Position numbers and translations under genes: made by a program. This document shows positions 55,078-64,000 of a stretch of 64,000 bases of DNA, piece by piece. Below the pieces are notes generated by a model. That model saw only the letters and a list, made by a program, of their open reading frames with translations, searched no databases and had not been told where the DNA came from. Within the stretch, counting starts at the first letter, position 1; every line of letters begins with the position of its first letter. Where the stretch lies: positions 19,343,793 to 19,407,792 of the forward strand of contig CM067350.1 of NCBI GenBank assembly GCA_034190875.2, given 5' to 3'. The stretch comes from Urechis unicinctus. Its lineage: Eukaryota; Annelida; Polychaeta; Xenopneusta; Urechidae.

Positions 55078-55400
55078 TTCGAAACTCGATGAGTACGAAC
55101 CACATGCAGACGGAACCGCTCCAACAACACAGCAACAATGGATCATATTTAATGTCAGTTTATGCTATTATTTCCGATACAGATCTCTTTAAAAGGTACA
55201 GGATGAGCGAGGCTGGAGCAACGTACCAGCTATTTCAACACCCAGTGCTACGCGTATTTACTCAGAAGCGAATATAAGTAAGCTTTTACACATGCTAACA
55301 TATGTAACAATGATTAAATCTACCAACAGTAAGCATCATTTCCCCATTTCAACATCGGAGAGACAATGACAATGTTACAACATTATCGCAAGCTCCAGAT
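55078..55400. repeat. Local duplication block D2, copy 2
   Basis: Partner of 53095-53360, sharing GAAACTCGATGAGTACGAAC, CGGAACCGCTCC and ATCGCAAGCTC. Confidence 0.65.
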
Positions 55401-55582
55401 GTTTCGCAACAATTGTATAACGGCACCACTAGTATTCGTTAATTGGGCAATATTTTCTTTTTCCGCTCCCACAACTGAGACAACTACACCTTGTGTACGG
55501 GTAATTTGCTAAATACGCAATTAAATAATCGAAAGTGACCTGTGATCGGTGCGTTGGTTGCCACGTTTTGGAGGATTTAAGT

Positions 55583-56215
55583 GGTAGAGAAGGGGTCAAG
55601 TGCTACCAACAGTGTGGTGGAGATGGAGTCAAGTGCTACCAACAGTGTGGTGGAGGTGGGGCCAAGTGCTGCCAACAGTGTGGTGGAGGTGAGGTCAAGT
55701 GCTACCAACAGTGTGGTGGAGCCGGGGTCAAGTGCTACCAACAGTGTGGTGGGGATGGGGTCAAGTGCTACCAACAGTGTGGTGGAGGTGGGGTCAAGTG
55801 CTCAAGTGTGGGGCAAGTGCTACCAACAGTGTGGGGGTCAAGTGCTACAAAAGTGTGGTGGGGATGGGTCAAGTGCTAGTGCTGCCAACAGGTGTGTGGT
55901 GCTGCCAACAGTGTGGTGGGTCAAGTGCTACCAACAGTTTGGTAGAGGTGGGTTCAAGTGCTACCAACAGTGTGGGAGGTGGGGTCAAGTGCTACCAACA
56001 GTATGGTGGAGGTGAGGTCAAGTGTTTCCAAAAGTGTGGTGGAGGTGAGGTCAAGTGCTGCCAACAGTGTGGTGGTGGTGTTGTCAAGTGCTTCCAACAG
56101 TGTGGAGGTGAGGCAAGTGCTACCAACAGTGTGGTGGAGGTGCCAAGTGCTACCAACCGTGTGTGGGGATGGGGCCAGTGTAGTGGAGGTGAGGTCAAGT
56201 GCTGCCAAAAGTTAA
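55583..56215. repeat. 33-bp minisatellite, about 19 units (GTCAAGTGCTACCAACAGTG...)
   Basis: The unit is GTCAAGTGCTACCAACAGTG then TGGTGGAGGTGGG. The first six units are almost perfect 33-mers. Later units carry deletions and insertions, many not multiples of three (for example around 55798-55870 and 56098-56160). Because 33 is divisible by three, several frames on both strands stay open and yield 11-residue repeats such as VKCYQQCGGDG. The frame-breaking indels argue against selection for a protein. Confidence 0.9.
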
Positions 56216-57150
56216 GTAACGACGATGTTTATCGCAAAACGAGATTGCAATGATATTTCGTGCTACATACAGTGATGTTACATACATAAAAAAATGGTTG
56301 ATTGCCTCCAAATATCTTATTGCACCACCATGTAATTAGAATTAAGTAGGTAGAATTGGAAATGAATTTACTGCATTTGGAATACATACGACCGCTCTTG
56401 TCAACTTTCGTTGAATAAATGCGAATCATAGGGTGAAGTGGCAACCTTCAAAGTTAGACTTGCAAAATAATAAATCAATCCCGCGAGCTTAAAAAAAACA
56501 CAAAGCCAACTTATTAAGAGGTTTTTTAATAGAACAAAAGAAACGCCGCGATACCATAGGGATTTGATAACGACCACTGGTAATTTGCTTCTTTAATTGA
56601 TATGCATTCTTTGCTAGCCTCCGAAGACGCTCTTTCATAATCCAACACATCTTTTACCCCGCTAAATGTAGACCTCTTTAGAACATTAAAATTTTGCGCA
56701 TTGATCATAACAACGTTTTAGGTGAATGAGCAACATCTTTGTATTGATGACTACACGTCACGTCATTTGTTGCTTCCACACTATTTGTTACAGACTTCAC
56801 TTCCTCTGGTTTATTATTAATTCAAAAGCGTTTAGTACGGAATTTTTTTTATCTTTATGTAGATTTACCAAGATTTTCATTCAACACCGCATGGTGATGG
56901 GCGGCCAATGGTAACAGACCGTACGGTCCATAGATGATCAGCTAACAGAATAAAATACAATATCCACATAGTACAATATATAATGGCTATGTTAAAACAT
57001 TACTTCAAACATGCTTCGCTGAAAAAACCGTGAGTCCGTCGTTGGGCGCCTCCACTTTTCGTTAGTGATTCTATTAGCAAAACTAGGAATTGCCTAATTT
57101 TTGTTTTCAGAGGATATCTGGTTTAGGCAAACCATTCTAAGCGGATATAC
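56216..57150. other. Intergenic, no gene recognised
   Basis: It is AT-rich, with only short frames on either strand and no known motif. Confidence 0.4.
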
Positions 57151-57160
57151 CTTAGAGCTA

Positions 57161-57223
57161 CAGTGCTCTGATTGGTTCGTATCATCCAATCAGTGCTCTG
57201 ATTGGTTTGTATCATCCAATCAG
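57161..57223. promoter_or_regulatory. Two tandem 30-bp units, each an ATTGG/CCAAT palindrome
   Basis: The units at 57161-57190 and 57191-57220 differ at one base. Each carries CTGATTGG and its inverse CCAATCAG 10 bp apart. This gives four CCAAT boxes of NF-Y type in 60 bp. No gene start can be tied to them, so a regulatory role is inferred. Confidence 0.4.
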
Positions 57224-58800
57224 CAATCATTCAAGTAACGATACGAAGGGTCACACAACAAGTATGTCACGAGCCTGCCTTTTTCCTAGCATATCATTGG
57301 TCTGGTCGGTCTGTATTAGGACGTCTCCTGTCTCCCACCGGTTCATCAAGCTGCTGGGAATATAAACTGGAAGTAACAAAATAATATTCACTCCTGACAA
57401 TGCTGCAATGATCCTATAGCCTCAGCTCAAAATGGTTAACTGCCCTCACTATACCGTGACGTCACAAGTTTTGCATATCCCATTGCAATCGATCTCGCCA
57501 AATTGCCTCTTTGCTCCATGCATTTTCAATTATTTGCAAATTAATGTAAACCATTGTAAAATGAGTTACAAATGTTAACTGACACTTACATGTGGCTCGA
57601 CTATTGAATGATGTGGTGGATAAATAAAGAAGCCGAACTGAATTTAAATATCCAGCGGGATCAGTGGTACTGAAACCAAACAACCTCCAAACCACTATTG
57701 ATAGTTGTGATAATTCACTTTGCTTAGTTCACACCATCCTGCTTCAGATGCTTTATGGGTCACTGGCTTGATGGTACAACAGCATTCTGTTTTACAGGCA
57801 CCCTGGTACCCCGGCATAACGTGCACCAGGAACTTGGTTTAATTTGACAACATCTTTTGCTGAATAGTGTAGAAACGATTAGTTTATTTGCACTCAAAAT
57901 GCATATAAACATTGGTATATCAGCGTTCATTGACACGATTTGAATGTTCTGATATTAATTATTCCTGCAGACGGAATACCCAAAGTTATTCTTATGGCTG
58001 AGGAATCATTTAATCATCCAAAATTTGAAGTGGTTGGAATTGATATATAGAGTTATGTTGCTCAGACTGTTTTGTAATAAAAAATTCAGCAAACCTTTTA
58101 CTTCCTTTATTTTTAACAAAATCCATTAAACGAACCAACAGCAAAAAAAAAAACATTCTTTCAACAAAAAAACAATTTTACAATAAAGAAATGCATCCAC
58201 CATGATTTAATTATTGTGAATTTTCTAGGTGGTAGAATTAACCTCCATGAGATGTGACGATCCTAAGTAATGCTGTTAATGGATTGACACTACATGTTTC
58301 AATTGTGATTGTGGGGTTGAAACCATGCCGGTTATGACTTCGATATTGTTTAAACACATGAGGCATTCAAGAACAACGAGAGGAAACAGATATACATGAC
58401 TGACAGTGTGGCCTATGTCATAAACGTGTTTAGGTCAGCTGCTAAGTTGGATTATAAGAGGCAAAAAAACTAATAAAATATAGAAACACACAATAATGGA
58501 CCAACGGCCATGCTCAGTGTATTTAGTATGCGTGTATGGAGTCATTCATCATATACATAACGGACAGTGACATTTTATGTCATAGCAGCGTGCAAGGTGT
58601 GGCAGCCACACACCCCATGACATTACATAAGCATTCTATAGCTCATTGAATACCATGCACACCTGGCTCAATCCGGCGTCTGATTAACTTGATCATTCCG
58701 GCAATACTGATGAGGGCCGTTTGGAGAACCGATCATATGGATGCAACCATTGGCCATTTGTTTAAAATATTCATAAATTTATACCTGCTACAATACATAA
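57224..58800. other. Intergenic, no gene recognised
   Basis: A TGACGTCA octamer lies at 57457-57464. There are A-rich runs near 58145-58190. No credible exon was found. Confidence 0.4.
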
Positions 58801-58809
58801 GTAACCACT

Positions 58810-59112
58810 GACTTCCCATTAAGTCAACAAAGCATCACCCACTGTCTTCCCATAAAGTCAACAAATCATCAACCACTGTCATCCCATTGGATCAACAAAG
58901 CATCAGTCACTGTCTTCCCATTAAGTCAACAAATCATCAATCACCATCAACCCATTAGGTCAACAAAGCGTCAGTCACTGTCGTCCCCAGAAGTAAACAC
59001 AGTATCGGTCACTGCCTTCCAATTAAGTCAACAGAGCGTCAGTCATTGTTTTCCCATTTAGTCAATAAAGCATCAGTTAATGTCTTCCCATTAAGTCAAC
59101 AAAGCATCAATC
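58810..59112. repeat. Minisatellite, about 35-bp unit (AAGTCAACAAAGCATCA...)
   Basis: About eight to nine units of CCCATTAAGTCAACAAAGC then ATCAGTCACTGTCTT, diverging in the middle of the array (CCCAGAAGTAAACACAGTAT). Confidence 0.85.
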
Positions 59113-59232
59113 AGCAAATAGAAATCAATTAGGATACGGCTCAATTGTTATCGCAATTGTTAGAACTCATTAGTCCTTAATTTAAGCTATCACACTATAT
59201 GCAATGCTGTCACAGTGCAACTCTCTCCAGCA

Positions 59233-59460
59233 TTACAAGCCCGTAGTCTGAATCATAGCGGTAATAGTTTTCAATATAGCATATCGATCAGTGCGATCAA
59301 ACGATCGTATTCCTAATGACATTACTGGAATGCTTCCAATGTTCTCATTCGCTCTCAAAGCAAACAATTTGTTCTGGTCTATATAAAACTTACTGTACAC
59401 AATGAAGGTCATCAAGGCAAATATACAGCAAAGAAATGCATGTATTTGAGATCGACGTGA
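59233..59460 (-). CDS. Exon-like frame with a hydrophobic membrane segment, unknown
   Basis: The minus frame reads SRRSQIHAFLCCIFALMTF, IVYSKFYIDQNKLFALRANE, then IRSFDRTDRYAILKTI, to a TAA at 59233-59235. A short basic stretch, about 20 hydrophobic residues and a polar stem resemble the N-terminus of a type II membrane protein such as a Golgi glycosyltransferase. No ATG precedes the hydrophobic segment, so the start would be in another exon or lost. No catalytic domain follows. Confidence 0.25.
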   Translation of the reverse strand, partial: SRRSQIHAFLCCIFALMTFIVYSKFYIDQNKLFALRANENIGSIPVMSLGIRSFDRTDRYAILKTITAMIQTTGL

Positions 59461-59650
59461 CGCTGTGGTATGCTTATCTGGTATAAACAGACTATTTCAC
59501 TTTGCAACATTCTTACCCCAATTAGGGCTGAAGGTCAAGTATGCATCTCCCTTATGAAGGTTATAATGCGCCAAGATGAGCGCGCTGATAGGAAAATAGT
59601 TTAACAAGCTCATTTGCGCTCACGTGTTGGGCTGTCAGCACTGTAGGTCC

Positions 59651-59893
59651 TTAATCGCATATTAAATTAAGTGGACCCTGTTTGATCTGTGTGTGTATTG
59701 TATTCCAGTTGGAGCGGTGACTGTACACAACCGTAAGATCATAAGCATGGCATATAAACGAAGCCCAAACACCATCTGTAAACCGCTCCCTGCGTATTTC
59801 CATGCCAGTTATCTGTAATAAATCATGGGTGTACAGATATGACGAAAAACCAATCCCGCATACGCCTGGTGCCTTTTTTGCGGTCAGGTCCAT
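59651..59893 (-). CDS. Exon-like frame, unknown protein C-terminus
   Basis: The 80-codon minus frame starts MDLTAKKAPGVCGIGFSSYL, continues ITGMEIRRERFTDGVWASFI, and ends GPLNLICD with a stop. Composition is balanced and protein-like, with a possible helix and a GVWASF segment. It may be the last exon of a gene whose earlier exons lie to the right (see 61612-61887, same strand). I do not recognise the family with confidence. Confidence 0.3.
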   Translation of the reverse strand: MDLTAKKAPGVCGIGFSSYLYTHDLLQITGMEIRRERFTDGVWASFICHAYDLTVVYSHRSNWNTIHTQIKQGPLNLICD

Positions 59894-60319
59894 TCATAAT
59901 ACTCTTCCTGAACTTCACACGTGGAAAAGTCAGCAATACTATATTGGCACTGGTTCAACAACCCAACCTTATATCATATAAGTAACAATCATCGTATGCA
60001 ATTAATAGACGCATTGCAGTCCTTACACTACCATGAATACAGCTCGAGCATTATGGTAACCTCTTTTTGTTCAACTTTCAACCCAATCAATGCCATACTC
60101 TGAGAAGCACCAAACACCATCGCTGATGCACTAAACGCCATGGCGGTTGTTCAAACAATACCTCACTTCAACTTGATGAGTGAACTATGAACTGTTGCGA
60201 CAAACATGGTGGCTTGCTCATTCCCAAACAATAGAGACCCAATAGTGTCTAAAACTAAAACCAGCGAAACCTTGTGGTTTTCATCCCCATTTAACATATG
60301 CACCACTGTAGACTTGAAA

Positions 60320-60700
60320 ATAGCCGATGGGGTCAGCTCTATTAACTGCCAGCAACATGCACAGGTGACCTATGATTAAGATGACTTAATTATGTAATTA
60401 GCAGTCAAAACATGTGAGGAGTTGATTACCAGACGTACGCGCCCTCGTGTAGTTATCATAGTCTTAAGCATTTGTGACTATCAGCTAACCCAATGTAAAA
60501 AGGCCAATGCAAACACGGAAGCTAACTCATAGCGTTTATTGACATAACAATGGCAATTAAGCATTAGATATATACAAGTTCACTGTTGTATACCATCAAA
60601 TATTGATAAAGGCGGTTACCAGCCCAATATCAATGCAAAATTTATATTTGTTTGAATCAAACGGTCAATTCGATAAGCACGATGTGGACAAAGCTATGTT
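60320..60700. repeat. Diverged copies of the 52-54 kb repeat units
   Basis: GCACAGGTGACCTATGATTAAG and AAGATGACTTAATTATG resemble the 54.4-54.7 kb units. CTAACTCATAGCGTTTATTGA and ATTGATAAAGGCG resemble 52540-52745. The same order in both places suggests an old duplication of the whole neighbourhood. Confidence 0.45.
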
Positions 60701-60826
60701 ATTGAGATTTTAATGGCGTCATGGATGCATTTAGCATCCTGTGTGGAAGGTATAGTTGTTACATATTCTGCTCATCAATGTTGCAAATATATTGTGGTTA
60801 AGTTTCAACCTACTCAGCCTGTATAA

Positions 60827-61105
60827 ATGCATAGTTGGTTATTGCGTCAGAGACAATCATTCCTATTGTTTTGTAAATTAGCGGAAACCTTAGTGTGCGA
60901 AGTAGTAGGTGTACAAATAACTCGTGCACAGCACCTGCTTTGGTGGATGATTCAGAGAATATTAGTCACGGTGTTGTCCACGTGTCAATCTATACCCTTT
61001 CCTGTTCGTAATCTGATGGAAACCATGATCAATCCGATGACTTTGGTTGACTTGATGGAACAATGCCAGCATAGATTAGCGTGGGCCCTATTTAAGAATG
61101 ATTGA
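60827..61105 (+). CDS. Open frame of unknown function, 92 codons
   Basis: The frame begins MHSWLLRQRQSFLLFCKLAE and ends LAWALFKND with TGA. It is leucine- and tryptophan-rich, with a weakly hydrophobic N-terminus and no known motif. Two further open frames follow on the same strand (61140-61292 and 61387-61590). The spacing suggests chance or a decayed gene. Confidence 0.2.
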   Translation: MHSWLLRQRQSFLLFCKLAETLVCEVVGVQITRAQHLLWWMIQRILVTVLSTCQSIPFPVRNLMETMINPMTLVDLMEQCQHRLAWALFKND

Positions 61106-61139
61106 CCAGGCTGTCATGTTTTGCTGATAAAATACCATA

Positions 61140-61292
61140 ATGGTTTCAAACGTCGACTTTATAGAAGAAAGCTCAGACGCTGGATCAGACTTTGGCACAA
61201 TTGCGCGTTGTAATGAATACATAGACCCACAAGAGCGGATTATCAAGAGAAATGAGAGCTGTACCACGATTGAGTGCTGTACAGTACAATAA
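61140..61292 (+). CDS. Small open frame, 50 codons
   Basis: ATG at 61140 opens MVSNVDFIEESSDAGSDFGT and the frame ends CCTVQ with TAA. It has an acidic N-terminus and three cysteines near the end. No family is recognised and it is low in support. Confidence 0.15.
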   Translation: MVSNVDFIEESSDAGSDFGTIARCNEYIDPQERIIKRNESCTTIECCTVQ

Positions 61293-61386
61293 GAACAGTG
61301 AGGTCACATAAATGTCAGTAGCTATTTTTTTCTATGTTATACGAGCTCAGGATCTGAGGTGAATTTGTACGGGAATGGGATGACAT

Positions 61387-61590
61387 ATGTCATGCGCGCG
61401 ACAGACGATGTACCATGTGAAGGAACACGTGACTTGTCTAGCATTCCATCTATTTCCGGACAGTTTGTGTTTTGCAAAAGCGTCAATGGATTATCGTGCG
61501 ATCATCGCAATTGATACCGCACTATCTGCCAATGGCATATGGCGGCATACACTGGCAAACACTATTGACCAATGGAAAAGAGTCACATAG
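61387..61590 (+). CDS. Small open frame, 67 codons
   Basis: It begins MSCARQTMYHVKEHVTCLAF and ends IDQWKRVT with TAG. No motif is recognised. Listed because it follows two other plus-strand frames. Confidence 0.15.
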   Translation: MSCARQTMYHVKEHVTCLAFHLFPDSLCFAKASMDYRAIIAIDTALSANGIWRHTLANTIDQWKRVT

Positions 61591-61611
61591 CGTTGTATTA
61601 TATTTTGTGTG

Positions 61612-61887
61612 TCATATATAGATAGCACTAGCTCTCTGTTGACTTGTGTGATACCATTCATTAAATAAGACCTCAGTTACAGTCCGTTCTATTCCGATCA
61701 GAATGGTAAAGCTCAGGTGCGGTTCACTTGTTCTATGGTCATAAAAAATAATGTCTTGGTGATCAATTGAATGCCACTTGACAAATTCGAGGCAAGTGTC
61801 ATTATGGGGACATGACATATAAGCGATAAATGATCGCATGCAAATTATAAGATTCTGATTTAAGGTATCAATTGTAATAACGTTCAT
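61612..61887 (-). CDS. Exon-like frame, unknown protein
   Basis: A 91-codon minus frame with a protein-like centre: HNDTCLEFVKWHSIDHQDII then FYDHRTSEPHLSFTILIGIE and RTVTEVLFNEW. It lies upstream, on the same strand, of the frame at 59651-59893 and could be an earlier exon of the same gene. No clear splice borders were assigned. Confidence 0.25.
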   Translation of the reverse strand: MNVITIDTLNQNLIICMRSFIAYMSCPHNDTCLEFVKWHSIDHQDIIFYDHRTSEPHLSFTILIGIERTVTEVLFNEWYHTSQQRASAIYI

Positions 61888-64000
61888 GATTATTTGAAAT
61901 GTAACCGACGTCTAATAATGTTCGTAACAAGCCAATGCATGATTCAAGATGAGGAGAGACATATATTGACCTGCAAAGCAGTACTCGACATGAGAGAGAA
62001 GAAGCTGCTCCTTAAGGTATGCGATTTCTCTGTTGTGCAGGAATTATGCTGAATAATATGACAGCACTTACGCTATGACAGTAGTTGTTGTTTGATAAAA
62101 GACGTTCATTATAAGAACGATCAGGATTCTTGGAAATGCAACTTATATCCTGTTATGTTGGTGGCGTTGACATTCTTATTTAATTCAATTATGTACGCAA
62201 TTGATTTGTTATGTCTGATGTGCTTGGCGAAGGCTCAAGTGATGTGACACCACACAACCACTGTCTTTTGTACATGATGGCTGAATTACAATTCTCTTGT
62301 ATAAACTTTAGGTAATTGAATATGACGTCAGCGAGCCACATAAAACATATTGATCCTACCATTGACAACATGCATCTTCAATTATTGGCCTCCTCTGATG
62401 TTAGAGCCGCATCGTCACTCTGTCCGATTCTCAGCTGACTGTGTCTTCATGATTGCCATCCTATGATTGTGGCACGCAGTAAGATGCAAGTATTATTACC
62501 AGTAGGTGATCAAAAAAGCAGCAGTTCGAGGGTTTACACTAGGAGGTTCGACTGTCATTAGTTAACATAAGAGTCGATTGTCAATATAATGAGGACCGGC
62601 TTGTACTGGAGGCAAAGCAATCTAACTTAAGGGGGAGTGGTGACATATCGGTAAGAGCGTTTGTCGCAGTTTTTCTCAACAACAATATTCGTGTAATTTA
62701 CTAAGAGACCAACTACTAAAACACTAATTGACCCAGTTTTACTTACAGGCAAAGGAGTAAGTTAATTCAGACCTTCCAAATTGTTTGGGGTAAGAAGGTT
62801 ATTGTCGGAGTGTACACCGGTGGGAGGATGGGTAAACATTGATGCATGGGTAGATAGGAATTATTTTTCTCCAACTTCAAGAACTAGTCATAGATAAGAA
62901 ATGTTTTATTCAGCGAAGATGTCGACTTTTGCAAGGCCTTGGCTCGTTCATTGTGCAAAACCACTATACACTATACTTATAATAATATGCAACGATGTGT
63001 TAATATGAATATACCTGTAATACATACAGTTTTTCAAGTTCAAACGTGACATTTTTCAACATTGATTCTTTATATCTACGAATACTGAGTACACGGTAAA
63101 TGAACAAACAGTTAGCATAAATCAATAGAAATAAGGTAAATGCTTGATAAGTAAAATGACATTTGAATTCTTCGTTGAGATTGTTATACTTTATGTTCCC
63201 GCTGACAAGCGTGGGTTGGCCTAGCAGTGCTATTTGAGCGTGGGATTACAAATGAGTGATTTTGTCTTGTGGAATAGCTATGTATCGTATGTGTTTGTGC
63301 AGAAACCTGGACTGCAGATGACACCAACTGATTAAAATTACCTCGAAGTTATTAACTTTATGTAGGTTTTATTGATGATGCCACCTACATACCTAAACCA
63401 TCATTCCACCATGATGTGATTCAAACGAAACTTCTTCTAGAATATATTTAGGACTTAAGGCGTAAATTATCTGAAGCCCTTAACTTATGGTAAATCGCTT
63501 TCCATACAGTTTAATAATGGCAGCGCTAATTCTTTACGCAAACTACTTTTAAATGCTACACATAACATGAATCATTAATCATTGTCGTCTGAGAAAGGAT
63601 TGACGCCAAGACGCCACGGAATGACACAGTGGATGCTGCCATGATATGTGACATATCATCACAGCTCCGGATTGACAGTTCAGTTATGAACGAGGATTTA
63701 AACTACCATTAACGTTTACGAACCATACTTGCGTGGTGCAGCCTTTGGTGAAATCACGTCTGTACTTCTTCTGCAAGATGAATTGCACCCTGGACAACCA
63801 CAGTCCATCAAATGCGAGGGGGTTGGTCTGAGTGGTGTGTCCCTAAATATAGCAACTTATCTACCATCATTAGCCGCACTTTATGCTTTTTGATGGTCGA
63901 CCTGACACATTACGCTTGACTTCCTGTCAACGCCCCCTCCTATCTAGAGTAAAGGTTCATTCTTAAGATAATCAGGTAAGTGCTATCACCTACATGGATG
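61888..64000. other. Intergenic, no gene recognised
   Basis: Short frames only. A TGACGTCA octamer is at 62323-62330. GGGGGAGTGGTGACATATCG near 62632 resembles the start of a tRNA-like SINE head, but no B box follows. Confidence 0.4.

Noticed and set aside
55535..55879. Cys-rich repeat protein (VKCYQQCGGDG type)
   Set aside because: The repeat period makes most frames open, and later units carry frame-breaking indels, so protein-level selection is unlikely.
62626..62660. tRNA gene or SINE head
   Set aside because: The A-box-like start is present but no B box (GTTCRANNC) or cloverleaf follows.

Overview
This is animal (metazoan) nuclear DNA, AT-rich and repeat-dense. Coding pieces are short exons with GT/AG borders. 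There is a tRNA-derived SINE, spliced hAT-derived genes, Ty3/Gypsy LTR retrotransposons with tRNA-Leu-type primer sites, a LINE fragment, and several families of cut-and-paste DNA transposons. The mix fits a marine invertebrate, and my best guess is a lophotrochozoan such as a mollusc. No single gene fixes the species. I see no intact, clearly functional host gene.

Layout. 0-12.4 kb: repeat ends, a LINE fragment and minisatellites, then a minus-strand M1 aminopeptidase (ERAP/LNPEP-like) pseudogene. It has at least 12 recognisable exons between 2300 and 11559, four in-frame stops, frameshifts, a lost splice acceptor and a damaged zinc site. A pogo-like MITE, smaller MITEs and a hAT-derived gene sit in its introns. 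12.8-14.1 kb: a second, internally deleted copy of the same hAT-derived gene. 16.1-20.1 kb: element A, a TTAA-flanked (Kolobok-type) transposon. 20.1-28.3 kb: Gypsy-1, split by element B, a second copy of the A family. 29.6-35.5 kb: Gypsy-2, carrying a 1.5 kb TIR element in gag. 35.5-44.9 kb: a CACTA/Plavaka-like transposon remnant on the minus strand. It is interrupted by K2, a second kind of TTAA element, which itself carries another copy of the 1.5 kb TIR element. 45-48.4 kb: mostly anonymous sequence and AT microsatellites. 48.6-50.8 kb: an orphan minus-strand envelope/fusion-protein-like reading frame of the errantivirus/baculovirus F type. 51-64 kb: local duplications, minisatellites and a few exon-like open frames of unknown function.

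The most interesting system is in the TTAA elements. A, B and K2 each carry, reading inward on the minus strand from the right end, exons of a cysteine-rich domain related to the cytoplasmic ballast (zinc-binding) domain of vertebrate P2X7, with no channel part. K2 carries a THAP-domain gene running in from the left end, so its two genes converge. A and B have a different conserved plus-strand exon in that position. A TGACGTCA palindrome (CRE-like) sits about 170-206 bp inside all five element ends that can be resolved. Empty-site comparison between A and B gives a clear insertion history: Gypsy-1 first, the SINE already in the A/B ancestor, then a 600-bp element with a 9-bp target duplication in A only.
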